NCBI RefSeq assembly: GCF_964048965.1
Contig: NZ_OZ040189.1
Coordinates: 2,728,001 to 2,792,000 of the forward strand
From: Tenacibaculum sp. 190130A14a
Lineage (GTDB): Bacteria > Bacteroidota > Bacteroidia > Flavobacteriales > Flavobacteriaceae
Direction: 5' to 3'
Length of the DNA stretch: 64,000 nucleotides
This document shows positions 28,153-37,705 of this stretch, piece after piece. The stretch's first letter is position 1; each line of letters starts with the position of its first letter. The position numbers and the translations under genes are program-made. The notes beneath the pieces are model-generated. The model was not told the DNA's origin, did no database searches, and saw only the letters and a list, made by a program, of their open reading frames with translations.

Positions 28153-29508
28153 TTATCTATTTTTTTCATCTTCTTTCATTAACTCTTTAATCTTACGTTC
28201 TTCCCAATTTTTACCTAAAAACAACGTATAATTATTAACCTCTAAATAATGAAAAACTAACCCTATTCCCCATCCAATCATTGGAAACCAGAACCATTGG
28301 AAACCTGAGTATGTTTTCATATTTATAAAAATCAAAAATGGAATTACTAAACAGTATGAAACTAAATTTTGATAAAACTCCTTAAGTTTCTCTACTCGTT
28401 CTACCGCTTTTACATATTTACTGTTTTCTAAATTATTTGTGTCCATGACCATATCTTTTGTGTGTGTTAACAGTGGTAAACTCACTGTAAATGTTTTTTT
28501 ATTATTTAATATCTCAACGTTTTTGTCCGTTATCAAACCGTAACGATCTGCTATATTTCTCAATCCGACTTTTGTACTTTTTCCAATAGCCTCTTTAGGA
28601 TTGATATTATTTTGTACTTGTAAATACCCTTTTTCTTCGAAAATCTTTATTTCTAGTGGCTTTGCCGTAGAAACCACATTGTGTTTAACTGCATTTTCTA
28701 ACAATAACTGTAAAGAAAGCGGAACTATTTTTAACTCAGAGTTATTCACATTATTGGGAATTGAAAACTGAATTGCATCTTCAAAACGCATTTGTAATAG
28801 TTCCATGTATGTTTTTGCAAATAATAACTCTTCTTCTATAGGAACTAATTCTTTATTTCGTTGCTCTAAAACATATCTATATACCTTTGAAAGTTTCGTT
28901 GTAAACTTTTCTGCTTGCCTAGGATTTTCTCCAATTAAAGAGGTTAATACGTTTAAACTGTTAAATAAAAAATGAGGATCTATTTGACTCTTTAATGTTT
29001 CGAACTTTGCCGTTTCTGTTTTTGCTACAATTTCATGTTGTGTTTTTTCTTTTTTAACAGAAGCTTTCCAATTAATCATAAAGCCTCTTGCATGAAAAAA
29101 AGTAGCAACTCCTAATGAAAGTATAATTGCAAAAAAGTGTGCCCAGATCAATTTTCCTGTAAAAAAAGCGTCTGTACTTTTTTCAAAAATTACAATATAT
29201 TGAATATAGTGAATGACTAAAACTGCAATAACTGTATAAAGTATTGTTGTTATAACTCCTGCCCAAACTCTTTGATTTGTTTGTTCAATCCAATCCCATT
29301 TTGTATTCAAATAGTCGTTAATAATACCATTACCCAAACCTAAGGTGAATGAATACATTGCTGAAATAAAAAACACTAAACCTGCTTCTTTTAAACTAAA
29401 TGCTTGATTTAATATCGTAAAAACGATTCCAAAAACGAGGGTAAGTTTAAAACAAATCCAAGCATCATTTTTCAATGTTTTCATATAGTTTGGCAACGGT
29501 AATTTCAT
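28153..29508 (-). CDS. LytS-type sensor histidine kinase fused to a 2TM domain
   Basis: 451 residues. About four membrane segments lie in 17-145, followed by a cytosolic helix and the His_kinase domain with the phospho-acceptor His179 in IDPHFLFNSLN. The ATPase part has LLLENAVKHN (N box) and VGLRNIADRYG (G box). From about 353 a further 2TM domain is fused on (SKYVKAVERVEKLKEFY, two membrane segments, GKNWEERKIKELMKE). The joint carries Met353 and Met355, where a separate 2TM gene would start. The kinase should act on the LytTR regulator at the end of the operon. The signal is unknown. Confidence 0.9.
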   Translation of the reverse strand: MKLPLPNYMKTLKNDAWICFKLTLVFGIVFTILNQAFSLKEAGLVFFISAMYSFTLGLGNGIINDYLNTKWDWIEQTNQRVWAGVITTILYTVIAVLVIHYIQYIVIFEKSTDAFFTGKLIWAHFFAIILSLGVATFFHARGFMINWKASVKKEKTQHEIVAKTETAKFETLKSQIDPHFLFNSLNVLTSLIGENPRQAEKFTTKLSKVYRYVLEQRNKELVPIEEELLFAKTYMELLQMRFEDAIQFSIPNNVNNSELKIVPLSLQLLLENAVKHNVVSTAKPLEIKIFEEKGYLQVQNNINPKEAIGKSTKVGLRNIADRYGLITDKNVEILNNKKTFTVSLPLLTHTKDMVMDTNNLENSKYVKAVERVEKLKEFYQNLVSYCLVIPFLIFINMKTYSGFQWFWFPMIGWGIGLVFHYLEVNNYTLFLGKNWEERKIKELMKEDEKNR

Positions 29509-29515
29509 GTCTTAT

Positions 29516-29929
29516 TTAAAATTTGATTTCTAAAGATACATCTTTATCTGTTACCGAAAATTTTGAGTCTTCATACATCGGTGGTCCCATTCTCATTACA
29601 TTATTTGAAGCTCCATAATCTTCCATTGGCATACCACTCGGCTCAAAATCCATTTTGTTATTATCATTTTTATCGTGAAAGCAAATTACTGCATACTCCC
29701 CTAATGGTACATTTTCAAAAACTACAGTACTCTTACCATTTTCAATACTAGATTTTTTAGCTTGAATAGGTTGTTTCATATAATTCTCTTTATCATATAG
29801 CGCATAGCTAACTTTCCCGTTATCTGAAGTAACATTAATAACTGTCGCTGTTATACGATACTCTTGTGCATTTACAACTTCTATAACAAATAGAAATGCT
29901 ATTATTAAAATGTGTGTTACGATTTTCAT
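29516..29929 (-). CDS. DUF2141 secreted protein
   Basis: 137 residues with a signal peptide ending near VVNAQ. The DUF2141 features are present: a beta-rich body with YAVICFHDKNDNNKMDFEPSGMPMEDYG and a late FSVTDKDVSLEIKF strand. The DxNxNxKxD-like stretch could bind a divalent cation. It lies 7 nt before the kinase gene, so it heads the two-component operon. It could be the periplasmic partner of the sensor; that is inference. Confidence 0.82.
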   Translation of the reverse strand: MKIVTHILIIAFLFVIEVVNAQEYRITATVINVTSDNGKVSYALYDKENYMKQPIQAKKSSIENGKSTVVFENVPLGEYAVICFHDKNDNNKMDFEPSGMPMEDYGASNNVMRMGPPMYEDSKFSVTDKDVSLEIKF

Positions 29930-30039
29930 TGTATTTGTTTTTTGTGGTTAATTACACTACAAATATGATTCAGAAAGCCGATTTTAAAAACAAAATATAA
30001 CTGAACTGTATTTTTTTTAGGATGAGTTGTAACTTTTTA

Positions 30040-30047
30040 TATTTTTG
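30040..30047 (+). promoter_or_regulatory. -7 box TATTTTTG before the sigma factor gene
   Basis: Exact TAnnTTTG match 46 nt before the GTG start of the sigma factor. An own-sigma promoter could also exist but is not visible. Confidence 0.5.
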
Positions 30048-30093
30048 AGCTACTTATACAACATCAATATTAAACCAACTGTAACAGAACTTA

Positions 30094-30588
30094 GTGAAAA
30101 AGGATTTAGAAAATAAGTTTTTATCTGAATTTGAAGCCAATCAAAACATTGTGCATAAGGTATGTAGAATTTATACGACTAACCAAGATGCCCATAACGA
30201 TTTGTTTCAAGAGATAACCATACAGTTGTGGAAAAACTTCAGCAAATTTAGAGGTGATGCTAAATTTAGTACATGGATGTATAGAGTTGCTTTAAACACG
30301 GCTATTTCTTTATACCGAAAGTCAACTCGATCTGTTAAAACACAAGACTTTACAGATTATTCCTTTAAAATTAAAGCTGAAGAATATGATGATACAGAAG
30401 AACAACAATTAAAAGCTTTGTATAAAGCAATACATAAATTAAACGATATTGACAAAGCTCTAATATTCTTGTACTTAGAAGACAAACCCTACAAAGAAAT
30501 TTCTGAAACCTTAGGTATCAGTCAAGTAAATGCAAGAGTAAAGATGAACAGAGCTAAGGACAAACTTAAAAAAATATTGAACCCATAA
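30094..30588 (+). CDS. ECF-type RNA polymerase sigma factor
   Basis: 164 residues. The start is GTG: a TAA at 30082 closes the frame upstream and no ATG precedes the domain. Region 2 includes DLFQEITIQLWKNFSKFRGDAKFSTWMYRVALNTA, the -10 recognition and core-binding part. Region 4 is LIFLYLEDKPYKEISETLGISQVNARVKMNRAKDKLKK. A small membrane protein begins on the very next base, the usual place for an anti-sigma factor. Confidence 0.9.
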   Translation: MKKDLENKFLSEFEANQNIVHKVCRIYTTNQDAHNDLFQEITIQLWKNFSKFRGDAKFSTWMYRVALNTAISLYRKSTRSVKTQDFTDYSFKIKAEEYDDTEEQQLKALYKAIHKLNDIDKALIFLYLEDKPYKEISETLGISQVNARVKMNRAKDKLKKILNP

Positions 30589-31200
30589 ATGGATGCATTA
30601 GACAAATACAAAAAGGCTTGGGACAATCAACCAAAAGAAGAAAATACTATTTCTAAAGTAGATATTTATAAGATGGCGCACGCCAAATCTTCCTCTATAG
30701 TGAAATGGATTTTTATCATAGGAATTTTAGAGTTTATACTTTTAAATTCTCTTTACTTCTTTGTTGATATGGATAAAGCGAATGAAGAATATGATAGATT
30801 AGGTTTAAAAGGATTTGTTTTTTACTCACAAGTGATTGCTTATGCCGTTTTATTTTATTTTTTAATAAGATTTTATTTAAACTATAAAAGTATATCTGTT
30901 GTAGAGTCTACTAAAACCTTAATGACTAAGATTCTAAAAACTAGAAAAACTGTTAGACATTATGTTCTTTTTAATTTAGCATATGTTCTCGTAGTAATTG
31001 TTTCTGTTACGGTTGCTACATTAAGAACTCATCCAGAATATGATTCTTCTAAAATGCTTGCCGTTGTAATTACAGCCATCATTTTTGGTCTAATCATGCT
31101 TGGAATAATATGGTTATTCTATCAGTTATTATACGGTATATTACTGAGAAAATTAAATAAGAATTATAAGGAATTGGCCAAATTAGATGAATTAAAATAA
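30589..31200 (+). CDS. Four-pass membrane protein downstream of a sigma factor, possible anti-sigma
   Basis: 203 residues. A 36-residue cytosolic N-terminus (KYKKAWDNQPKEEN) precedes about four membrane segments (around 37-55, 72-92, 124-142 and 152-178). The N-terminal part resembles proteins that sit after ECF sigma genes in Flavobacteriia, sometimes mis-annotated as a carotene monooxygenase. It starts directly after the sigma stop codon. Control of the sigma factor is inferred from position only; no zinc-binding anti-sigma motif is visible. Confidence 0.65.
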   Translation: MDALDKYKKAWDNQPKEENTISKVDIYKMAHAKSSSIVKWIFIIGILEFILLNSLYFFVDMDKANEEYDRLGLKGFVFYSQVIAYAVLFYFLIRFYLNYKSISVVESTKTLMTKILKTRKTVRHYVLFNLAYVLVVIVSVTVATLRTHPEYDSSKMLAVVITAIIFGLIMLGIIWLFYQLLYGILLRKLNKNYKELAKLDELK

Positions 31201-31231
31201 AAAAAGAGCAGTTTTTAACTGCTCTTTTTTT
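31201..31231 (+). terminator. Bidirectional terminator between sigma operon and threonine aldolase
   Basis: A 13-bp perfect stem (31201-31213 with 31217-31229) closes a 3-nt loop, with A and T runs on both sides. It serves two convergent genes. Confidence 0.88.
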
Positions 31232-31232
31232 A

Positions 31233-32255
31233 TTATTCAAATTTTGTTAGCTCCTCTAACAAAATCTCATGCATTTTGGCTGTATAATCTAAATGAGTCA
31301 CAATACGTATTTTTCCTTCTCCCATTGAAATTAAAAGAATTCCTTTTTCTTCTAATCTTTTTATAAAGTTCATAGAATCTATGCTATCGTCTACATAAAA
31401 TATTACAATGTTTGTTTCAATAGGTTCTATATTTTTTACATAAGAACATTGCTTTAAAACTTCCCCTATTTCTATTGCTTTCTTATGATCCTCTGCTAAA
31501 CGCTCTACTTGATGATCTAATGCATATATTGCTGCTTCCGCTAAAAAACCTGCTTGTCGCATTCCTCCACCAAATAGTTTCCTAACGCGAAGAGCTTGCG
31601 CTATATGTTCTTTAGATCCTATTAAGACAGAACCTACTGGTGCTCCCAAACCTTTGGATAAACAAATAGAAATTGTATCAAACAACGCTCCATATTGTTG
31701 AGGTGTTTCGTTTTTTGCTACCAAAGCATTAAATAAACGAGCACCGTCTAAATGGTATGCTAAATTATTTGATTTCGCAACTTCTTGAATCTTTATCAAC
31801 TCTTCAAAATCCCAACAAGCTCCTCCTCCTTTGTTCGTCGTATTTTCAATACATACTAACCTGTTAAATGGTACATGAATATCTGCTCTTCCCGAAACAG
31901 CTACTTTCAATTGTTCTGCCGTAAACATTCCTCTATTTCCATCAATCAAATGAGAAGTTACTCCAGAATTAAACGCTGCCCCTCCTCCTTCATAATTATA
32001 TACATGTGCCCATTTATCGCAAAACATACGATCTCCTGGCTGTGTGTGTAATTTTATAGCTGCTTGGTTAGCCATAGTACCTGACGGAAAAAACAAAGCA
32101 TCCTCCATGCCAAACATCGCCGCTACTTTTTCTTGTAACAAATTTACCGTAGGGTCTGCCTTAAAAACATCATCTCCAACTTTGGCATTCATCATCGCAT
32201 CAAGCATTCCTTTTGTTGGTTTGGTAACTGTATCACTTATTAAGTTTATTTCCAT
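31233..32255 (-). CDS. ltaE: Low-specificity L-threonine aldolase
   Basis: 340 residues of the PLP fold-type I group. [21 protein letters not shown] is the typical start, [14 protein letters not shown] the next motif, and [18 protein letters not shown] carries the PLP-binding Lys (SKGLGAP). It splits L-threonine or allo-threonine into glycine and acetaldehyde. It is transcribed away from prfB, sharing a 34-bp intergenic region that holds the prfB promoter box. Confidence 0.92.
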   Translation of the reverse strand: MEINLISDTVTKPTKGMLDAMMNAKVGDDVFKADPTVNLLQEKVAAMFGMEDALFFPSGTMANQAAIKLHTQPGDRMFCDKWAHVYNYEGGGAAFNSGVTSHLIDGNRGMFTAEQLKVAVSGRADIHVPFNRLVCIENTTNKGGGACWDFEELIKIQEVAKSNNLAYHLDGARLFNALVAKNETPQQYGALFDTISICLSKGLGAPVGSVLIGSKEHIAQALRVRKLFGGGMRQAGFLAEAAIYALDHQVERLAEDHKKAIEIGEVLKQCSYVKNIEPIETNIVIFYVDDSIDSMNFIKRLEEKGILLISMGEGKIRIVTHLDYTAKMHEILLEELTKFE

Positions 32256-32277
32256 TTCTATCTATAATTTTAAAGTG

Positions 32278-32285
32278 TATTTTTG
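32278..32285 (+). promoter_or_regulatory. -7 box TATTTTTG, 4 nt before prfB ATG
   Basis: Exact TAnnTTTG match. Only CAGT separates it from the start codon, so a transcript begun at the normal distance would carry little or no leader. Confidence 0.6.
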
Positions 32286-32289
32286 CAGT

Positions 32290-33390
32290 ATGATAACACA
32301 CGAACAATTAAAAAATATTTCTGAACGAATTGGCAAGTTAAGAGGATATTTAGACATTGACAAGAAGTTAATTGAAATTACTAATGAAGAAGAAAAAACT
32401 GCTGACCCTAATTTTTGGAACAACCCAAAAGAGGCAGAAGTTTTAATGAAATCGTTACGTTTAAAAAAGAAATGGGTAAACGATTATGACGAAGTTGTAA
32501 CAATGCAAGATGATCTTATTGTTTTGTATGACTTTTATAAAGAGGGTGATGTAGATGAACAAGAAGTTGTTGAGCAGTATAATAAAACAAGTACTTTTTT
32601 AGAAGATATTGAGTTTAAAAACATGCTTTCTGATGAAGGTGATAATTTAAGCGCAGTAATTCAAATAACTGCCGGTGCTGGAGGAACAGAAAGTTGTGAC
32701 TGGACAGAAATGTTGACACGAATGTATACCATGTGGGCAGAAAAACATGGTTTTAAGTTAAAAACATTAAACTATCAAGCTGGAGATACGGCAGGAATTA
32801 AAACAGTAACCATAGAAATAGATGGAGATTATGCCTTTGGATGGTTAAAAGGTGAAAATGGAGTACACCGTTTGGTACGAATTTCTCCTTTTGATAGCAA
32901 TGCCAAACGTCACACATCCTTTTCTTCTGTGTATGTATATCCTGTAGCGGATGACTCTATAGAAATTGATGTTAATCCAGCTGACATTGAAATCACCACT
33001 GCTCGTTCAAGTGGAGCTGGAGGGCAAAATGTAAATAAAGTAGAAACAAAGGTTCAATTATTACACAAGCCTACTGGAATACAAATTCAATGTTCCAATT
33101 CACGTTCTCAGCATGATAACAGAGCCACTGCCTTACAAATGTTAAAATCTCAATTATATGAAATAGAGCTACAAAAACGTTTGGCAGCAAGAGAAGAAAT
33201 AGAAGCTAATAAAATGAAAAATGAATGGGGAAGTCAAATAAGAAATTATGTAATGCATCCTTATAAATTAGTAAAAGATGTTCGTACGGCTCATGAAACA
33301 GGTAATGTGGATGCTGTAATGGACGGAAATATTAATCCATTTTTAAAAGCCTATCTTATGATGATGGGGCAAAAAGAAACTTCAAATTAA
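32290..33390 (+). CDS. prfB: Peptide chain release factor 2, without programmed frameshift
   Basis: 366 residues. The GGQ catalytic tripeptide is at 244-246 ([14 protein letters not shown]). The frame is open far upstream (to 32044), but that stretch is antisense to the aldolase gene. The ATG at 32290 gives [24 protein letters not shown], the expected RF2 start. Where many bacteria carry an in-frame TGA with a +1 shift after LRGYL, this gene reads straight through (TTA GAC), so it makes RF2 without the autoregulatory frameshift. The arsC-like gene follows after 11 nt. Confidence 0.95.
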   Translation: MITHEQLKNISERIGKLRGYLDIDKKLIEITNEEEKTADPNFWNNPKEAEVLMKSLRLKKKWVNDYDEVVTMQDDLIVLYDFYKEGDVDEQEVVEQYNKTSTFLEDIEFKNMLSDEGDNLSAVIQITAGAGGTESCDWTEMLTRMYTMWAEKHGFKLKTLNYQAGDTAGIKTVTIEIDGDYAFGWLKGENGVHRLVRISPFDSNAKRHTSFSSVYVYPVADDSIEIDVNPADIEITTARSSGAGGQNVNKVETKVQLLHKPTGIQIQCSNSRSQHDNRATALQMLKSQLYEIELQKRLAAREEIEANKMKNEWGSQIRNYVMHPYKLVKDVRTAHETGNVDAVMDGNINPFLKAYLMMMGQKETSN

Positions 33391-33401
33391 ATGAAACTAT
33401 C

Positions 33402-33743
33402 ATGATTAAAATATACCATAACAACCGTTGTAGCAAATCTCGTAATGGAGTACAATTATTAGAAGAATCAGGAAAAGAATTTGAAATCGTAAAATATTTA
33501 GAAAATATTCCTTCTAAAGAGGAACTTTCTGAAATTATTAAAATGTTAGGAATCACTCCTCTTGATTTGATTCGAAAAAATGAAAAAATCTGGAAAGAAA
33601 ACTTTAAAGGAAAAGATTTATCAGACAGTGATATTATCACAGCAATGATTGAAAATCCTAAACTTATTGAACGTCCAATTATTATAAATGGCAATAAGGC
33701 AGTCATTGGTCGTCCAACAGAAAAAATATTAGAGATTATCTAA
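33402..33743 (+). CDS. ArsC/Spx-family thioredoxin-fold protein
   Basis: 113 residues. YHNNRCSKSRNGVQLLEE carries the single catalytic Cys with the CxxS/R pattern of glutaredoxin-dependent arsenate reductase, and RPIIINGNKAVIGRP is the typical end with the cis-Pro and Arg. The length and motifs fit ArsC (glutaredoxin type). No arsenic-resistance gene lies nearby, so a general or unknown reductase role is possible. It is cotranscribed with prfB by spacing. Confidence 0.85.
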   Translation: MIKIYHNNRCSKSRNGVQLLEESGKEFEIVKYLENIPSKEELSEIIKMLGITPLDLIRKNEKIWKENFKGKDLSDSDIITAMIENPKLIERPIIINGNKAVIGRPTEKILEII

Positions 33744-33748
33744 GAAAC

Positions 33749-33780
33749 AAGGCATCCTTTTACGGATGCCTTTTCTTTTT
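33749..33780 (+). terminator. Terminator after the arsC-like gene
   Basis: A 9-bp perfect stem (33749-33757 with 33764-33772), a 6-nt loop and a T-rich tail. Confidence 0.88.
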
Positions 33781-33857
33781 AACAGTAATTAACAACTAAA
33801 GTTTTAGTTTTAAAAAACTATGGTGTATCTTAGTAGCTCAATTTTAACTCAATAACT

Positions 33858-36677
33858 ATGAAAAAATTACTGTATTCCATTTCCTTAGCGGCTTTACTAT
33901 CGATTCCTACCTATGGGCAAGCCTTGAAAGAAGCTAAAGGAAAAGGAACACTGAAGTCTATGAAAATCCCAGTAGACCCTTCAGTAAAAATTGGAAAACT
34001 CTCTAATGGTTTAACGTATTACATTAAACAAAATCCAAAACCTGAAAACAAGGTGGAGCTTCGTTTAGTAGTAAACGCTGGATCTATATTAGAAGATGAA
34101 GATCAATTAGGATTAGCTCACTTTATGGAGCACATGAACTTTAATGGTACTAAAAACTTCAAGAAAAATGAATTGGTAGACTATCTACAATCTATTGGAG
34201 TTAAATTTGGTGCACATTTAAATGCATATACAGGATTTGATGAAACTGTATATATCTTACCTATTCCAAGTGACGATGAAGCCAAATTAGACAAAGGATT
34301 TCAAATTCTTGAAGATTGGGCTCATGGTGCTTTGTTAGAAGACAAAGACATCGACGAAGAAAGAGGTGTTGTTTTAGAAGAGTATAGATCTCGAAGAGAT
34401 GCTAGCAGTCGTATGTTGGAACAGTATTTACCTAAAGTAATGCACGGTTCTAAATATGCCGATCGTTTACCAATTGGAACTAAAAAAAGTATTGAAACTT
34501 TTAAATATGAAAGTATTAGACGTTTTTATAAAGATTGGTATCGACCAGATTTAATGGCCGTAATTGCTGTTGGAGATGTTGATGTTGCTACATTAGAAAA
34601 GAAAATAAAATCGCATTTTGAAAAAATTCCAGCTGCCAAAAATGCTAGAAAAAGAGAAGTAGCCCCCTTAAAAAATCATAAAGAAACTTTTATTGCTATA
34701 GAAGCTGATAAAGAATCTCCTTTTTCAAGCGTTCAATTGATGTATAAAGACAAAGGAGCTTCTAAAGAAGATAAAACTATTTTCGATTACAGAAGTAGCA
34801 TGGTAAAATCTTTATTTACTCAAATGATTAATAATCGTTTAAGTGAATTAAGAAATGCTGAAAAACCGCCATTTGTTTTTGGATTTAGTTATCATGGTGG
34901 TACTTGGGCAAGAGGTAAAAGTGCTTATCAATCTAGAGCTACTACCAGTGCCGATGGACAACTAGTTGGTTTACAAGCTTTATTAGATGAAAATGAGCGT
35001 GTAAAGCGTCATGGATTTACACAAGGTGAATTAGAAAGAGCAAAAAAGAACGTTATTTCTCGTCTAGAAAAATCTTTTAATGATAAAGATAAAACTGAGT
35101 CTAATAGAATTACGAGCGAATATGTAAATAACTTCCTTGAAGACGAACCAATTCCAGGTATTGAATGGGAGTTTAGAGCACACCAACGATTACTTCCAAC
35201 AATTAAACTAAGTGAAGTAAATGATATTATTCAAAATTTTTTACATGATGACAACAGAGTTGTTGTAATTACAGGTCCTAAAAAAGTAGTTACTGAAAAA
35301 CAAGTAGTAGATGCTTTAAACAGTGTAAAAACAAAAGAATTAAAGCCTTATGAAGACAAAGCTGTAGCAACTTCATTAATTACCAAAATGCCTAAAGCTG
35401 GAAGTATTGTAAGTACTTCTGAGAATAGTAAATTAGGTACTAAGACTTTTGTTTTAAGCAACGGAGCTAAAGTAACCTATAAGAAAACAGATTTTAAAAA
35501 TGATGAAATCCTGTTTGAAGCATTTAGTTTTGGAGGAACATCATTGTATACCGATGCTGAAGCTAAAGCAACTTCTTTCGCAAATGGAGCGTTAAGTCAA
35601 GCAGGAGTTAACAATTTTAAATTAAACGACCTGTCTAAAATGATGATGGGTAAAGTAGTACGTGTAAATCCTTTTATTGCTACTTATAGTGAAGGTTTTA
35701 GAGGAATGGCTTCTCCTAAAGACTTAGAAACTTTATTTGAAATGGTGCACTTATATTTTACAGCTTTAAATAAAGATGAAAGTGCATTTAAATCATTTGT
35801 AAATAAGCAAAAAGGATTTTTAGGGAACTTAATGGCTAGTCCAAATTTCTATTTTCAAAATGAAATGGGGAAATTTATGTATGGTAAAAACCCAAGATAT
35901 ACAGGATTTCCAACTCCAGAGAAATACGATGCTGCTGATTATAACCTTGCTTATCAGAAATACTTAGAGCGTTTTGCTGATGCTGGAGATTTTAATTTCT
36001 ACTTTGTTGGAAATATTGATGAGAAAAAATTAGCAAATTTTGCTACTAAGTATATTGCTAGTTTACCTGGTAAAAATTCTAATGAAATGTACAAAGTTTC
36101 AGATTTCAGACCTCTTTCTGGTTCTCATAAAAAAGTAGTTGCTAAAGGGAAAGATCCTAAAAGTAATGTAAGAATTGTTTACAGAGGTGAAACTAAATAT
36201 GATAAACATGATGCTTTAGCTTTTAATATGCTTGCAGAAGCTGTTAAGATTAAACTTACAGAGAAATTAAGAGAGCAAGAAGGTGGAGTTTATTCAGCCG
36301 GTGCTAGAGGAAGTATGAGCAAAGTGCCTTATGGAAGTTTTAACTTAACAATTAGTTTCCCTTGTGCTCCAGAAAATGTTGAAAAATTAAAAACAATTGC
36401 GGTGAATGAAGTAGCCAATATTGTAAAAAATGGTCCAACTTCTGAAGACTTAGAAAAGACTAAAAAAGCAATGGTTTTAGATCATAAAGAAGATCTTAAG
36501 AAAAACAGATATTGGTTAAGAACCATTAAGAACTTAGATTATTTAAAAAATGATGCTAAAGATTTAGGGTCTTTTGAAGAGAACGTTAATAAAATGACTC
36601 AAAAAGATATTCAAAAAGTAGCTAAAAAGTTTTTAACGAAAGGTTACATTTTAGGAATCTTAAATCCAGAAAAATAG
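33858..36677 (+). CDS. Secreted M16 zinc metallopeptidase
   Basis: 939 residues. A signal peptide (MKKLLYSISLAALLSIPTYGQ) sends it to the periplasm. The inverted zinc motif HFMEH is at residues 88-92, with the downstream Glu in the LLEDKDIDEERGVVLEE region. The N-terminal half is the active M16 domain (about 35-480), and the second half (about 515-939) is the inactive partner domain, both with repeated M16 folds. It probably degrades peptides in the envelope. It is a stand-alone gene with a terminator on each side. Confidence 0.93.
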   Translation: MKKLLYSISLAALLSIPTYGQALKEAKGKGTLKSMKIPVDPSVKIGKLSNGLTYYIKQNPKPENKVELRLVVNAGSILEDEDQLGLAHFMEHMNFNGTKNFKKNELVDYLQSIGVKFGAHLNAYTGFDETVYILPIPSDDEAKLDKGFQILEDWAHGALLEDKDIDEERGVVLEEYRSRRDASSRMLEQYLPKVMHGSKYADRLPIGTKKSIETFKYESIRRFYKDWYRPDLMAVIAVGDVDVATLEKKIKSHFEKIPAAKNARKREVAPLKNHKETFIAIEADKESPFSSVQLMYKDKGASKEDKTIFDYRSSMVKSLFTQMINNRLSELRNAEKPPFVFGFSYHGGTWARGKSAYQSRATTSADGQLVGLQALLDENERVKRHGFTQGELERAKKNVISRLEKSFNDKDKTESNRITSEYVNNFLEDEPIPGIEWEFRAHQRLLPTIKLSEVNDIIQNFLHDDNRVVVITGPKKVVTEKQVVDALNSVKTKELKPYEDKAVATSLITKMPKAGSIVSTSENSKLGTKTFVLSNGAKVTYKKTDFKNDEILFEAFSFGGTSLYTDAEAKATSFANGALSQAGVNNFKLNDLSKMMMGKVVRVNPFIATYSEGFRGMASPKDLETLFEMVHLYFTALNKDESAFKSFVNKQKGFLGNLMASPNFYFQNEMGKFMYGKNPRYTGFPTPEKYDAADYNLAYQKYLERFADAGDFNFYFVGNIDEKKLANFATKYIASLPGKNSNEMYKVSDFRPLSGSHKKVVAKGKDPKSNVRIVYRGETKYDKHDALAFNMLAEAVKIKLTEKLREQEGGVYSAGARGSMSKVPYGSFNLTISFPCAPENVEKLKTIAVNEVANIVKNGPTSEDLEKTKKAMVLDHKEDLKKNRYWLRTIKNLDYLKNDAKDLGSFEENVNKMTQKDIQKVAKKFLTKGYILGILNPEK

Positions 36678-36702
36678 TTTTAACTAAATTTCTATAAGAT
36701 AA

Positions 36703-36733
36703 AAAAGCTCTCAAATTAATATTGAGAGCTTTT
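36703..36733 (+). terminator. Terminator between M16 peptidase and the UXS gene
   Basis: A 12-bp perfect stem (36703-36714 with 36722-36733) and a 7-nt loop. A and T runs on both sides let it serve both convergent genes. Confidence 0.85.
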
Positions 36734-36760
36734 ATTTTTTCTAAACTTTACAGATAAATA

Positions 36761-37705
36761 CTATTCGTTTCTTAATACTTCATCAAAATAAGTAATTACC
36801 TTTTTAAGACCTTCATCTAAACTTACTTTAGGTTCCCAATTATTAAGTGTCTTTTTAGCTAAAGAAATATCTGGTTTACGTTGCATAGGGTCATCTTCTG
36901 GTAATGGTTCAAATATAATTTTTGACGAAGAATTTGTCATTGCTATTATCTTTTCTGCCAATTCCAAAATCGAAAACTCTCCTGGGTTACCTATATTTAT
37001 CGGTCCTGTTACATGGTCTGAAGTATTCATCATACGAATCATTCCTTCGACTAAATCATCTACATATTGAAAACTTCTTGTCTGCTTTCCTTCTCCATAA
37101 ATTGTAATATTCTTTCCTTTTAAAGCTTGCACAATAAAGTTAGAAATTACTCTTCCGTCATTAGTGTTCATTCTTGTTCCATACGTATTAAAAATTCTTA
37201 TAATCTTAATACGTACATCATTTTGCTTATGATAGTTGATAAACAAAGATTCTGCACAACGTTTCCCTTCATCATAACAAGATCTTAATCCAATCGGATT
37301 TACATTTCCCCAATAGGTTTCTGGTTGTGGATGTACATGTGGATCCCCATATACTTCACTTGTAGATGCCTGTAAAATTTTTGCATCAATACGTTTCGCT
37401 AAGCCCAACATATTGGTAGCACCTACAACAGAGGTTTTAATCGTTTTAATAGGGTCATGTTGATAGTGAATTGGTGAAGCCGGACAGGCCAAATTATAAA
37501 CCTCATCTACTTCGGCATAATAAGGCTCTGTAATATCGTGCCTTACCACTTCAAAATACGGGTTATCTAAAAGGTGAATGATATTTTTCTTACTACCTGT
37601 AAAATAATTATCTAATGAAATTACTTCATTACCTTCTTTTAATAATCGTTCACATAAATGCGAACCTATAAAACCTGCTCCTCCTGTTACTAATATTCTT
37701 TTCAC
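36761..37705 (-). CDS. UDP-glucuronate decarboxylase (UDP-xylose synthase)
   Basis: 314 residues of the extended SDR family. [12 protein letters not shown] binds [12 protein letters not shown] is typical of UXS, the catalytic YDEGK is the Y-x3-K pair, and [14 protein letters not shown] and [10 protein letters not shown] are UXS-specific. It oxidises and decarboxylates UDP-glucuronate to UDP-xylose in the cytosol. Its start directly abuts the stop of the upstream GT2 gene, so a pentose-containing glycan product is likely. A dTDP-glucose dehydratase is the less likely alternative. Confidence 0.92.
   Translation of the reverse strand: MKRILVTGGAGFIGSHLCERLLKEGNEVISLDNYFTGSKKNIIHLLDNPYFEVVRHDITEPYYAEVDEVYNLACPASPIHYQHDPIKTIKTSVVGATNMLGLAKRIDAKILQASTSEVYGDPHVHPQPETYWGNVNPIGLRSCYDEGKRCAESLFINYHKQNDVRIKIIRIFNTYGTRMNTNDGRVISNFIVQALKGKNITIYGEGKQTRSFQYVDDLVEGMIRMMNTSDHVTGPINIGNPGEFSILELAEKIIAMTNSSSKIIFEPLPEDDPMQRKPDISLAKKTLNNWEPKVSLDEGLKKVITYFDEVLRNE

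Noticed and set aside
32044..32289. Upstream extension of the prfB frame
   Set aside because: It is antisense to the threonine aldolase gene, and RF2 homologues start at the ATG at 32290.
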